Below, piece by piece: positions 52,153 through 60,862 of a stretch of DNA of 64,000 nt (its first letter is position 1; every line of letters begins with the position of its first letter). A program made the translations under genes and the position numbers. The stretch comes from Tardiphaga sp051811025 (GTDB lineage Bacteria; Pseudomonadota; Alphaproteobacteria; Rhizobiales; Xanthobacteraceae): contig NZ_JBPWQE010000001.1 in assembly GCF_051811025.1 (NCBI RefSeq), positions 4,030,001 through 4,094,000 of the forward strand. The letters run 5' to 3'. The notes beneath the pieces are model-generated. The model ran no database searches and was not told where the DNA came from. It saw only the letters and a list, made by a program, of their open reading frames with translations.

Positions 52153-53618
52153 CACAGCAGCTTCGCGCCGAAGTTCTTTGCCGGGTCCATCTCGGCAGCG
52201 AGCCTGCCGGATGGCGTGGCGGCCTTGCCGCCCTCGCGCAGCATCAGACGGCCCTCGCCCGGCTTGTTGGTGAACGTATCGCCATCGACGAGGACACGGC
52301 CGCGCAACAGCACCTTCTCGGGCCAGCCGGTGACGGTACGCCCGGAGAACGGCGAGAAGCCGGTGAGGTCGTGCATCATCTCATCCGAGAGCGTGACCTT
52401 GCGCGCGGGGTCCCAGATCGCGATGTCGGCATCATTGCCGATGGCGATCGATCCCTTCTTCGGCAGATTGTAGATCTGCGCCGGCGCGGTCGAGGTGAGC
52501 TCGACGAATTTCGACAGGCCGAGGCGCCCCTTCGACACCATCGCGTCGAACAGCAGCGGCAGGCGCACTTCGAGGCCCGGCAGACCGTTGGCGATCTGCT
52601 TGAATGTCGGGTTCGGCCCGGCGCGCAGCTTGCCGGTCTCGTCATAGCGATAGGGCGCGTGGTCCGACGAGATCAGTTGCAGATCGCCGAGGGCCAGCGC
52701 CTGCCACAGCGCTTCCTGATCGTCCGTGGTGCGCGCCGGCGGGCTGCACATCCACTTCGCGCCCTCGGCGCCCGGCTTGTCCAGATCCTCGGCGGTGAGG
52801 AACAGATATTGCGGACAGGTCTCGGCGAAAATCTTGACGCCGCGGCCGCGCGCTTCACGGATCACGGCGGCGCCTTCGCGTGTCGAGACGTGGAAGATCA
52901 TCACCGGCTGATCAAGCAATTCGCTGAAGGCGATCAGCCGCGTGAAGGCTTCGGACTCCGAGACACGCGCATGGCTGATCGCGTGGTATTTCGGCGCGGT
53001 GTAGCCCCTGTCGATCAGCCGCTTCACCATCCAGGCGATGACGCCGTGGTTCTCTGCGTGAACGCAGACCAGCGCCTTCGCCTCGCGCGCAGCGGCGAGA
53101 ATATCCAGCAACTTCTCGTCATCGACCTTGAGCCGGTCATAGGTCATGAAAATCTTGATCGATGAATGCCCCTGCTTCACCAGCGCGGGAATATCCTCGG
53201 CAATGACCTTGTCGGTGACATCCGAGACGATGATGTGGAAGGCGTAGTCGATCATCGCGCCCTTCTTGGCGAGCGCCGTGTAGTCGCTGACGACCTCCTG
53301 CACATCCATGCCCACATGCTGGGCCGCAAAAGAGATCACGCTGGTGGTGCCACCGAAGGCCGCGGAGCGCGTCGCGCTCTCGAAAGTGTCGGCATTCATG
53401 ATGCCGGCGGCGGAGAGCTGTTCGATATGGGCGTGAGCATCGACGCCGCCCGGCAGAACCAGCTTGCCTGTCGCATCGATCTCCGTCTTGCCGGCGGCCA
53501 ATCCGCTGCCCAGCGCCACAATGGTCTCACCGGCAATACCGACATCGGCGGCAAACACATCGCTCGATGTGGCGACGGTGCCACCGCGGATCACGAGATC
53601 GTAGACGGGATCGGACAA
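52152..53618 (-). CDS. D-hydantoinase / dihydropyrimidinase
   Basis: A 488-residue cyclic amidohydrolase that opens hydantoins or dihydropyrimidines to N-carbamoyl amino acids. The binuclear metal ligands are all visible: His62 and His64 (VDAHAHIEQ), carbamylated Lys155 (SSIKIFMTY), His188 (VHAEN), His243 (FHVST) and Asp319 (SSDHAPY). The start is a TTG at 53618, with GGAG upstream and no in-frame ATG before the family N-terminus. It is divergent from hydantoin racemase and coupled to the PLP enzyme downstream. Confidence 0.93.
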   Translation of the reverse strand: MSDPVYDLVIRGGTVATSSDVFAADVGIAGETIVALGSGLAAGKTEIDATGKLVLPGGVDAHAHIEQLSAAGIMNADTFESATRSAAFGGTTSVISFAAQHVGMDVQEVVSDYTALAKKGAMIDYAFHIIVSDVTDKVIAEDIPALVKQGHSSIKIFMTYDRLKVDDEKLLDILAAAREAKALVCVHAENHGVIAWMVKRLIDRGYTAPKYHAISHARVSESEAFTRLIAFSELLDQPVMIFHVSTREGAAVIREARGRGVKIFAETCPQYLFLTAEDLDKPGAEGAKWMCSPPARTTDDQEALWQALALGDLQLISSDHAPYRYDETGKLRAGPNPTFKQIANGLPGLEVRLPLLFDAMVSKGRLGLSKFVELTSTAPAQIYNLPKKGSIAIGNDADIAIWDPARKVTLSDEMMHDLTGFSPFSGRTVTGWPEKVLLRGRVLVDGDTFTNKPGEGRLMLREGGKAATPSGRLAAEMDPAKNFGAKLL

Positions 53619-53654
53619 GGGCAGAACTCCAGATATTCGAACATTTTACAGGCT

Positions 53655-53699
53655 TTGACGGTCAGCACTTTCCGGTAATACTGCTGTCCTGACAAGGAG
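53655..53699 (+). promoter_or_regulatory. Probable promoter and ribosome site of hydantoin racemase
   Basis: TTGACG at 53655-53660, a 16-base spacer and AATACT at 53677-53682 resemble a sigma-70 promoter. AAGGAG at 53694-53699 is six bases before the ATG at 53706. The hydantoinase gene starts 87 bases away on the other strand, so its promoter overlaps this region. Confidence 0.45.
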
Positions 53700-53705
53700 C
53701 CGAAT

Positions 53706-54365
53706 ATGCAGCGCCGCAAGAAGATTCTGGTGGTCAATCCGAACAGCAATCCGCAGGTGACGCGCAACCTCGCGGAGGCGTTGCAACCGGTGATGTTCGA
53801 CGCCGGGCCCGAGATTGAATGCGTCACGCTGGCGGAAGGACCATTGGGCGTGCAGACGCAGGCCGATCTCGAAAGCGTCACGATACCGCTGAGCCGGCTG
53901 GTGGCCGCGGACAATTCCGCCGATGCCTTCGTCATCGCCTGCTATTCCGATCCCGGCCTGCATGTTTGCCGCGAGGCGACGCAGCGTCCGGTATTCGGCA
54001 TCGCCGAATCCGGCGTACTGACGGCGCTGTCACGCGGCGACCGCTTCGGCGTCATCGCGGTGGCGCAGGGCTCGATCGGCCGGCATATGCGTTATCTCCG
54101 TCAGATGTGCCTGATGGATCGGTTCGCTGGCGAACGTCCGCTCAACATGACTGTGGCGGAAGCAGCCTCCGGCGACGACACGCTGGCGCGCATGATCAAG
54201 GTCGGCCGCCAGTTGAAGGACGAAGACGGCGCCAATGCCGTGGTGATGGGCTGCGCCGGCATGTCGCGTCATCGCAGCGCGCTCGAGGATGCGCTCGGCA
54301 TTCCGGTGATCGATCCGACGCAGGCCGCCGTGAGCATGGCGATCGGCACGGTGATGTTTCAGTAG
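53706..54365 (+). CDS. Hydantoin racemase (Asp/Glu racemase family)
   Basis: A 219-residue cofactor-independent racemase. The two catalytic cysteines are Cys79 (VIACYSDPG) and Cys183 (VVMGCAGM). The N-terminal KILVVNPNSNPQVT is typical of hydantoin racemases and of the related Asp/Glu racemase group. It would interconvert L- and D-hydantoins so that D-hydantoinase can use both. An allantoin racemase role is an alternative, since sequences are close. It is divergent from D-hydantoinase. Confidence 0.88.
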   Translation: MQRRKKILVVNPNSNPQVTRNLAEALQPVMFDAGPEIECVTLAEGPLGVQTQADLESVTIPLSRLVAADNSADAFVIACYSDPGLHVCREATQRPVFGIAESGVLTALSRGDRFGVIAVAQGSIGRHMRYLRQMCLMDRFAGERPLNMTVAEAASGDDTLARMIKVGRQLKDEDGANAVVMGCAGMSRHRSALEDALGIPVIDPTQAAVSMAIGTVMFQ

Positions 54366-54398
54366 GATTCGAGTGGAAACGGGCACATCCTATCAGCT

Positions 54399-54538
54399 GT
54401 CATCCCCGCGAAGGCGGGGATCCATAACCTCCAACGTTCTAATTGAAGCGTGATCTCAACCACAGGACTTCAACCGCAAATTCGGTGTCTATGGGTCCCC
54501 GCCCCGCGCACGCCTTCGGCGTGCTAGGCGGGGACGAC
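54399..54538. repeat. GTCATCCCCGC palindromic element at a convergent junction
   Basis: The left end has the hairpin ATCCCCGC-GAAG-GCGGGGAT (54402-54421). The right end has GTCCCCGCC / GGCGGGGAC arms (54495-54503 and 54527-54535) enclosing a perfect GCACGCC-TTC-GGCGTGC hairpin. A 70-base AT-richer centre separates them. A fragment of the same family lies at 43541. Confidence 0.75.
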
Positions 54539-54552
54539 AATCGAGTTTGATG

Positions 54553-55482
54553 CTACTCTGGCGGCAACACCACACCGGTCTGGCTGGTGATCCGCCCATA
54601 GTGCTCGATGCGCCGGTGGCGCTTGAAGTCGAAGATGGTGTCCTTGCCGAACTTCGTGTCATCGAGATCGACAGTGCACACCAGCAGCTCATCGCCTTCG
54701 GTCTTGGCTTCGGCGAGAATGACGCCATTGGGATCCACGATCAGCGAACCGCCGATCAGGGGATGACCGTCTTCATCGCCAGCCTTGGCGACGGCGACGA
54801 CGAAGGTCGAGTTCTGATAGGCGCCGGCCTGCACCGACAGGCGGTTGTGGAACAGGCGCTGCTCCGGACCCTCGACCGACTTCTGCGAATTCACCGACGG
54901 CGTGTTGTAGCCGAGCACGATCATCTCGACGCCCTGCAGGCCCATCACGCGATAGGATTCCGGCCAGCGACGATCATTGCAGACCATCATGCCGAAGATG
55001 CCACCGAGTCCGCGGAACACCGGAAAGCCGAGATCGCCGGGTTCGAAATAACGCTTCTCGAGATGCTGGAACGCGCGCTCGGTGTCGAATTCGACATGGC
55101 CGGGCAGATGCACCTTGCGATATTTGCCGATGATCTTGCCGGTCTTGTCGGTGAGGATCTGGGTGTTGAAGTGATGACCGTCCGGCGTCAGTTCGGCGTA
55201 TCCGATCGACAGCGCGATGCCGGCGTTGGCGGCGGCATCGAATAGCGGCTGCGTCGCAGCATTCGGCATTTCGGACTCGAACCAGGTGTCGACCTCGGTC
55301 TGGTCGGTCATGTACCAGCGCGGGAAAAACGTGGTCAGCGCAAGCTCGGGATAGACGACGAGATCGGCGCCCTTTCCCTTGGCCTCATCCAGCAGCGCCA
55401 GCATGCGCTTGACCACCGCCTCGCGGCTTTCGGCTTTCTGGATCGGGCCCAATTGGGCGGCGGCAACGGTCAGCTTGCGCAT
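54553..55482 (-). CDS. N-carbamoyl-D-amino acid amidohydrolase (nitrilase superfamily)
   Basis: A 309-residue enzyme that releases D-amino acid, CO2 and ammonia from N-carbamoyl-D-amino acids. The nitrilase-type triad is at Glu46 (VVYPELAL), Lys123 (GKYRKVHLPG) and Cys168 (GMMVCNDRRWPE). These positions and the MRKLTVAAAQLGPIQ start match the well-studied Agrobacterium D-carbamoylase closely. The ATG at 55482 is preferred over an upstream extension to 55572 that lacks family resemblance. It completes the D-hydantoin route with the hydantoinase and racemase and is divergent from the third ABC importer. Confidence 0.94.
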   Translation of the reverse strand: MRKLTVAAAQLGPIQKAESREAVVKRMLALLDEAKGKGADLVVYPELALTTFFPRWYMTDQTEVDTWFESEMPNAATQPLFDAAANAGIALSIGYAELTPDGHHFNTQILTDKTGKIIGKYRKVHLPGHVEFDTERAFQHLEKRYFEPGDLGFPVFRGLGGIFGMMVCNDRRWPESYRVMGLQGVEMIVLGYNTPSVNSQKSVEGPEQRLFHNRLSVQAGAYQNSTFVVAVAKAGDEDGHPLIGGSLIVDPNGVILAEAKTEGDELLVCTVDLDDTKFGKDTIFDFKRHRRIEHYGRITSQTGVVLPPE

Positions 55483-55782
55483 GGGATCATCCGGATTGGA
55501 GTGGTCAAGACATCGATCAGGGCTTGTATCAGGTCCCGGCCCTGGCTTCGAGCCGAATGGGAGGGCGATCAACCCCGTGGAAAAACCCGGAATTGCTTAG
55601 TCCGAAAGCTTGCCTGCCTAACAATCGGGCGCAGCATTCATGCCAGGGAACACCTTGGTTCTGCAAGAATTCTCCCTCCCTCGCCGGATTAGAGAATGAC
55701 TCCCTCCGGCCTTGTGCCGTAGGTTGCGCGGGCTATGCGCTGGTTCCATCTGCGCAGGCCCGACGCAGGAGACTTCGACACC
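55483..55782. other. Divergent promoter region, carbamoylase/ABC importer
   Basis: 300 bases between two divergent starts. A short inverted repeat ATTCTC-N17-GAGAAT (55669-55697) overlaps two CTCCCTC direct repeats and could be a regulator site. Nothing else was recognised. Confidence 0.4.
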
Positions 55783-57396
55783 ATGACCCGCCTGGAAATG
55801 ACGCGCCGCACGGCACTGCTGACCTCCGCCGCCATTGCCGCCAATGTCGCGAACCCGCTGCGCGCCTTCGCGCAGGAAACGCCCCGCAAGGGCGGCGTGT
55901 TCAATGTCCATTACGGTGCAGAACAGCGTCAGCTCAACCCCAGCATTCAGGCCTCCACCGGCGTCTACATTATCGGCGGCAAGATCCAGGAAGCGTTGGT
56001 CGATCTCGACGCCAATGGTCAGCCGGTCGGCGTGCTCGCGGAGAGCTGGGAATCCACACCAGACGGCAAGACCATCACCTTCAAGTTGCGCAAGGGCGTG
56101 ACCTGGCATGACGGCAAGCCATTCACCTCGGCCGACGTCCAATTCACTGCCATGAACATGTGGAAGAAGATCCTCAATTACGGATCGACCCTGCAGCTCT
56201 TCCTCACGGCCGTCGACACGCCCGACGCGCAGACCGCGATCTTCAAATATGAGCGCCCGATGCCGCTCGGCCTGCTGCTGCGCGCGCTGCCGGACCTCGG
56301 CTATATCTCCGCCAAGCACCTCTATGAGGGCAGCAGCGACATCCGCCAGAACCCCACCAACCTCGCGCCCGTCGGCACCGGCCCGTTCAAGTTCGTCAAA
56401 TACGAGCGCGGCCAATACATCATCGCCGAGCGCAACGAGAACTACTGGCGTCCGAATGCGCCCTATCTCGATCGCATCGTCTGGAAAGTCGTCACCGACC
56501 GCGCAGCCGCGGCGGCGCAGATGGAAGCCGGCGACATCCAGTACAGCCCGTTCACGGGTCTCACGATTTCCGACACGGCACGGCTCAGCAAGGACAAGCG
56601 CTTCATCGTCTCCACCAAGGGCAATGAAGGCAACGCGCGCACCAACACCATCGAGTTCAACTTCCGCCGCAAGGAGCTGGCGGATATCCGCGTGCGCCGC
56701 GCCATCGCGCATGCGATCAATGTGCCGTTCTTCATCGAGAACTTCCTCGGCGACTTCGCCAAGCTCGGCACCGGCCCGATCCCCTCGGTCTCCACCGACT
56801 TCTATCCGGGTCCGGATACGCCGCAATATCCCTACGACAAGAAGAAGGCGATCGCGCTGCTCGACGAGGCCGGCTTCAAACCGGGTGCCGGAGGCACCCG
56901 GTTCTCGCTGCGTCTCCTGCCCGCTCCCTGGGGCGAGGACATCTCGCTGTGGGCGACCTTCATCCAGCAGTCGCTGGGCGAAGTCGGCATTCCCGTCGAG
57001 ATCGTCCGCAACGATGGCGGTGGCTTCCTGAAGCAGGTCTATGACGACCACGCCTTCGACCTCTCAACCGGCTGGCACCAGTATCGCAACGATCCCGCCG
57101 TCTCGACCACGGTCTGGTATCGCTCGGGCCAGCCGAAGGGCGCGCCCTGGACCAATCAGTGGGACTGGAAGAACGAGGCCATCGACAAGGTGATCGACGA
57201 CGCGGCCACCGAGATCGATCCGGTCAAGCGCAAGGCGCTCTATGCGACCTTCGTCAAGGAAGCCAACACCGAACTGCCGGTGTGGATGCCGATCGAGCAG
57301 ATCTTCGTCACGGTGATCACAGCCAAGGCGCGTAACCATTCCAACACGCCGCGCTGGGGATCGTCGAGCTGGCACGATCTTTGGCTTTCCGCCTGA
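55783..57396 (+). CDS. Family-5 ABC substrate-binding protein
   Basis: A 537-residue SBP family 5 protein. Its signal is twin-arginine-like (MTRRTALLTSAAIAANVANPLRAFA, from residue 6). Family blocks include SWESTPDGKTITFKLRKGVTWHDGKPFTSADV. The ATG at 55783 follows CAGGAG at a longish distance; the ATG at 55798 is an alternative. It is first in a complete importer operon placed back to back with N-carbamoyl-D-amino acid hydrolase, so hydantoins, carbamoyl amino acids or peptides are plausible ligands. It is only distantly similar to the triplicated set. Confidence 0.92.
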   Translation: MTRLEMTRRTALLTSAAIAANVANPLRAFAQETPRKGGVFNVHYGAEQRQLNPSIQASTGVYIIGGKIQEALVDLDANGQPVGVLAESWESTPDGKTITFKLRKGVTWHDGKPFTSADVQFTAMNMWKKILNYGSTLQLFLTAVDTPDAQTAIFKYERPMPLGLLLRALPDLGYISAKHLYEGSSDIRQNPTNLAPVGTGPFKFVKYERGQYIIAERNENYWRPNAPYLDRIVWKVVTDRAAAAAQMEAGDIQYSPFTGLTISDTARLSKDKRFIVSTKGNEGNARTNTIEFNFRRKELADIRVRRAIAHAINVPFFIENFLGDFAKLGTGPIPSVSTDFYPGPDTPQYPYDKKKAIALLDEAGFKPGAGGTRFSLRLLPAPWGEDISLWATFIQQSLGEVGIPVEIVRNDGGGFLKQVYDDHAFDLSTGWHQYRNDPAVSTTVWYRSGQPKGAPWTNQWDWKNEAIDKVIDDAATEIDPVKRKALYATFVKEANTELPVWMPIEQIFVTVITAKARNHSNTPRWGSSSWHDLWLSA

Positions 57397-57420
57397 GCCA
57401 AACTTCGCCACAATAGCCAG

Positions 57421-58398
57421 ATGCGCATCCTGAGCCTTGCGGGGCGGCGGCTCGCCGCCTCGATCCCGACCCTGTTTCTGATTCTTATTGGCGTGTTCCT
57501 GCTGCTGCAATTCGCACCGGGAGACACCGTCGATGCCATGATGGCGCAGATGGGCGGCGGCGATGCCGCAACGGCCCACGAGCTGCGCAAATTCTACGGC
57601 CTCGACCTCTCGATTCCGATGCAGCTCGGCAACTATCTGTGGCGGCTGATCCGGCTCGATCTAGGCTTCTCCTCGATCTACGGCAAGCCGGTTTCCACCG
57701 TCATTCTCGAGCGGCTGCCGCCGACGATCCTCTTGATGACCGCATCGCTGTCCTTCGCTTTTTTCTTCGGCCTGCTGCTCGGCGTCGTCGCCGCGCGCGG
57801 CGTCAATCGCTGGCCGGACACGCTGATCTCCACACTCGGCCTCGTCTTCTATGCGACGCCGTCCTTCTGGTTCGGCCTGATGGCCATCGTGGTGTTTTCG
57901 ATCTATCTGCAGTGGTTGCCGGCTGGCGGCTTCGAGGACATCGGTGCCGTACAGGCCGGATTTGGTCGTACCATCGACATCGCGCTGCATCTGATCCTGC
58001 CGACACTCACGCTGGGCCTGATCTTCCTCGCCATCTATTTGCGCATCATGCGCGCCTCGATGCTGGAAGTGCTCAATCTCGATTTCGTACGCACCGCGCG
58101 CGCCAAAGGCCTCGACGAGACCCGCGTGGTGGTGAAACACGTGCTACGCAACGCCCTGCTGCCGATGGTGACACTGATCGGCCTGCAGGCCGGCACCATG
58201 CTCGGCGGCTCGGTCGTGGTGGAGAGTGTGTTCTCCCTCCCGGGCCTCGGACGTCTCGCCTACGAGTCCGTCGTGCAGCGCGATCTGAACACGCTGCTCG
58301 GCATCGTCTTCGTCTCGGCGCTGCTGGTGATCCTCGTCAACTTCCTCGTCGACCTTCTCTATGCCCGGCTCGACCCGCGCATCCAAGCGGAGGGCTGA
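57421..58398 (+). CDS. ABC transporter permease, DppB/OppB type
   Basis: A 325-residue permease. It has an N-terminal helix (ASIPTLFLILIGVFLLLQFAPGDTVD), the coupling loop MRASMLEVLNLDFVRTARAKGLDE and VFSLPGLGRLAYESVVQRD near the C-terminus. It begins 24 bases after the binding-protein stop and is followed after two bases by the DppC-type gene. Confidence 0.93.
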   Translation: MRILSLAGRRLAASIPTLFLILIGVFLLLQFAPGDTVDAMMAQMGGGDAATAHELRKFYGLDLSIPMQLGNYLWRLIRLDLGFSSIYGKPVSTVILERLPPTILLMTASLSFAFFFGLLLGVVAARGVNRWPDTLISTLGLVFYATPSFWFGLMAIVVFSIYLQWLPAGGFEDIGAVQAGFGRTIDIALHLILPTLTLGLIFLAIYLRIMRASMLEVLNLDFVRTARAKGLDETRVVVKHVLRNALLPMVTLIGLQAGTMLGGSVVVESVFSLPGLGRLAYESVVQRDLNTLLGIVFVSALLVILVNFLVDLLYARLDPRIQAEG

Positions 58399-58400
58399 CG

Positions 58401-59231
58401 ATGGATGCCGTAAAACGCTATTTCCGCAGCCCGGCCGCCGTCGTCGGCCTCCTGCTGTTGCTGGTGGTCATCGTCATGGCCATCACCGCGAGCTGGATCT
58501 ATCCGCGCGATCCGCTGGCGCTGGCCGGGCGGCCGCTGATCTGGCCGTTCTCCAATCCGCGCTTTCTGCTCGGCACCGATAATTCCGGCCGCGATATCGC
58601 CGCGCAGATTTTCTACGGCGCGCGCATCTCGCTGTTGATCGGCGGCGTGGCGACGCTGATCGCCGTCGTTATCGGTGTGCTGATCGGCGCCTTTGCCGGC
58701 TATTATGGCGGTTGGGTCGATACGGTGCTGATGCGCATCACCGAAGCCTTCCAGACGCTGCCGAATTTCGTGCTGTTGCTGGTGCTCGTCGCCGTGTTCG
58801 GCTCCACCATCACCACCGTGACCATCGCGGTCGGCATTGTGTCATGGCCGGCGCCGGCACGGCTGACACGCGCAGAATTCCTGTCGCTACGCAGCCGCGA
58901 ATTCGTGCAGGCCGGACGCACACTGGGGATGAAAGACATTCAATTGATCCTTGGTGAGATCCTGCCCAATGCGCTGCCGCCGGTGATCGTCTATGCCAGC
59001 GTGGTGATGGCCGTCTCGATCCTGCTGGAAAGCGCGCTGGCTTTCCTGCGGCTGTCCGATCCCAATGTCGCGTCATGGGGCAATCTGATCGGCCTCGGCC
59101 GCGACGTGCTGCGCGTACAGTGGTACGTCTCCGCGATCCCCGGCATCGCCATCCTGCTCACCGTGCTCGCGGTGTCGCTGGTTGGCCAGGGCCTCAATGA
59201 CGCGCTCAATCCGAGACTGAAGAGCCGATGA
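58401..59231 (+). CDS. ABC transporter permease, DppC/OppC type
   Basis: A 276-residue permease with the family block LLGTDNSGRDIAAQIFYGARISL and coupling loop AEFLSLRSREFVQAGRTLGMKD. The start is the ATG at 58401, two bases after the DppB-type stop; the open frame extends far upstream inside that gene and is a shadow. Its stop overlaps the ATPase start (ATGA). Confidence 0.92.
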   Translation: MDAVKRYFRSPAAVVGLLLLLVVIVMAITASWIYPRDPLALAGRPLIWPFSNPRFLLGTDNSGRDIAAQIFYGARISLLIGGVATLIAVVIGVLIGAFAGYYGGWVDTVLMRITEAFQTLPNFVLLLVLVAVFGSTITTVTIAVGIVSWPAPARLTRAEFLSLRSREFVQAGRTLGMKDIQLILGEILPNALPPVIVYASVVMAVSILLESALAFLRLSDPNVASWGNLIGLGRDVLRVQWYVSAIPGIAILLTVLAVSLVGQGLNDALNPRLKSR

Positions 59232-60862
59232 GCGCCGTGGACAATCCGATCCTCACCGTCGACGGCCTCCGCGTAAAGCTGCCGAAAGGCGCCGACCGCT
59301 CGCACGCGCTGAACGGCGTCTCAATGGCGATCGCTGCTAACGAAATCGTCTGCGTGGTCGGCGAGAGCGGCTCCGGCAAGTCTGTCATGGCCAATGCCAT
59401 CATGCGGCTATTGCCCGGCGAAGTCGCCATCGATGGCGGCCGTGTGCTGTTCGAGGGCAAGGACCTCGCCAGCGCCAGCAATACCGAGATGCGCAAGGTG
59501 CGCGGCGCCGGGATCGCGATGATCTTCCAGGAGCCGATGACGGCACTTAATCCGCTGCGCACCATCGGCGACCAGATCGGCGAGATGTTCGAGATCCATA
59601 CCGAGCTCTCGAAGGCCGACATCAAGGCACGCGTGCTGGCTTTGCTGCAGGATGTGCACATTCCCGATCCCGCGCAAGCCGCGCGTGCCTATCCGCACGA
59701 ACTCTCCGGCGGCCAGCGCCAGCGCGCGATGATCGCCATGGCGCTGGCGCTCGATCCGCGTCTGCTGATCGCCGACGAGCCGACCACCGCGCTCGACGTC
59801 ACCACGCAGGCGCAGATCCTCAAGCTGATCAAGGAACTGCAGAGCCGCAGGAACACCGCGGTGCTGTTCATCACTCACGATTTCGGCGTGGTTGCAGAGA
59901 TTGCCGACAGGGTCGTGGTGATGCAGCACGGCAATGTGGTCGAACAGGGCGCGGTGAAGGACGTGCTGACCAATCCGCAGCATCCCTATACGCAGCAACT
60001 GATTGCCGCGGTGCCACCGCTGACGGCGCCGCCGCCACGCAGCCTGTCCGACGACATCATCCTGACGCTCGACAACGTCTCGAAGACCTATCGCAACGGC
60101 GGCTTTCTCGGACGCGGCGTGCGCGTGACCCATGCGGTGAAGTCCGTCTCCCTGAAACTGCCGCGTGGTGCGACGCTGGGCATTGTCGGCGAGTCAGGTT
60201 CGGGCAAATCGACACTGGCCCGCTGTATCATCAGGCTGATCGATCCCGATGGAGGATCCATCGTGCTGGAAGGCAAGGACTGGGCGAAGCTCTCCCGTGA
60301 CGAGGTCCGCCGCGAGACCAGACATATCCAGATGGTGTTTCAGGACCCGTTCGCCTCGCTGAACCCGCGCCGCAAGGCCGGCGATCTCGTGGCGCAAGGT
60401 CCCATCGTCCATGGCATGCCACGCGCCGAGGCGATGGCGCAAGCGAAGGAACTGTTCAGGCTGGTAGGCCTAGATCCCTCGGCCATCGATCGTTTCCCGC
60501 ACGAATTTTCCGGCGGCCAGCGCCAGCGCATCGGCCTTGCGCGTGCACTGGCGTTGAAGCCGGACGTGCTGGTGGCGGATGAAGCTGTCTCCGCGCTCGA
60601 CGTCTCCGTGCAGGCGCAGGTGCTGAAGATGCTGCACGAGTTGCGCGAGCGGCTCGGGCTCTCCATCGTCTTCATCACGCATGATCTGCGCGTTGCCGCG
60701 CAAATCTGCGATCTCGTGGCCGTGATGAAGGACGGCGAAGTCGTCGAGCACGGGCTGGCCGGCGAGGTGTTCGGTAATCCGCAGCACGCCTATACGCAGG
60801 CGCTGCTGGCCTCGATCCCCGGCGGCGATTTTGCGCGGAGCAGAACGCCGGTGACGGCTTAA
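59228..60862 (+). CDS. Fused two-domain ABC transporter ATPase (DppD-DppF type)
   Basis: A 544-residue double ATPase. Domain 1 has Walker A GESGSGKS (43-50), signature LSGGQRQR and Walker B LLIADEPTTALD. Domain 2 has GESGSGKS near 320, signature FSGGQRQR and Walker B LVADEAVSALD. It is close in pattern to the ATPase at 22597. The ATG overlaps the preceding stop. Its own TAA overlaps the stop codon of the convergent oxidoreductase gene. Confidence 0.94.
   Translation: MSAVDNPILTVDGLRVKLPKGADRSHALNGVSMAIAANEIVCVVGESGSGKSVMANAIMRLLPGEVAIDGGRVLFEGKDLASASNTEMRKVRGAGIAMIFQEPMTALNPLRTIGDQIGEMFEIHTELSKADIKARVLALLQDVHIPDPAQAARAYPHELSGGQRQRAMIAMALALDPRLLIADEPTTALDVTTQAQILKLIKELQSRRNTAVLFITHDFGVVAEIADRVVVMQHGNVVEQGAVKDVLTNPQHPYTQQLIAAVPPLTAPPPRSLSDDIILTLDNVSKTYRNGGFLGRGVRVTHAVKSVSLKLPRGATLGIVGESGSGKSTLARCIIRLIDPDGGSIVLEGKDWAKLSRDEVRRETRHIQMVFQDPFASLNPRRKAGDLVAQGPIVHGMPRAEAMAQAKELFRLVGLDPSAIDRFPHEFSGGQRQRIGLARALALKPDVLVADEAVSALDVSVQAQVLKMLHELRERLGLSIVFITHDLRVAAQICDLVAVMKDGEVVEHGLAGEVFGNPQHAYTQALLASIPGGDFARSRTPVTA

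Noticed and set aside
55618..57051. 477-codon leftward frame opposite the family-5 binding protein
   Set aside because: Antisense shadow of a clearly recognisable gene in high-GC DNA; its translation shows no family features.
57639..58400. Long upstream extension of the DppC-type permease frame
   Set aside because: Lies inside the DppB-type gene in another frame and has no permease features.
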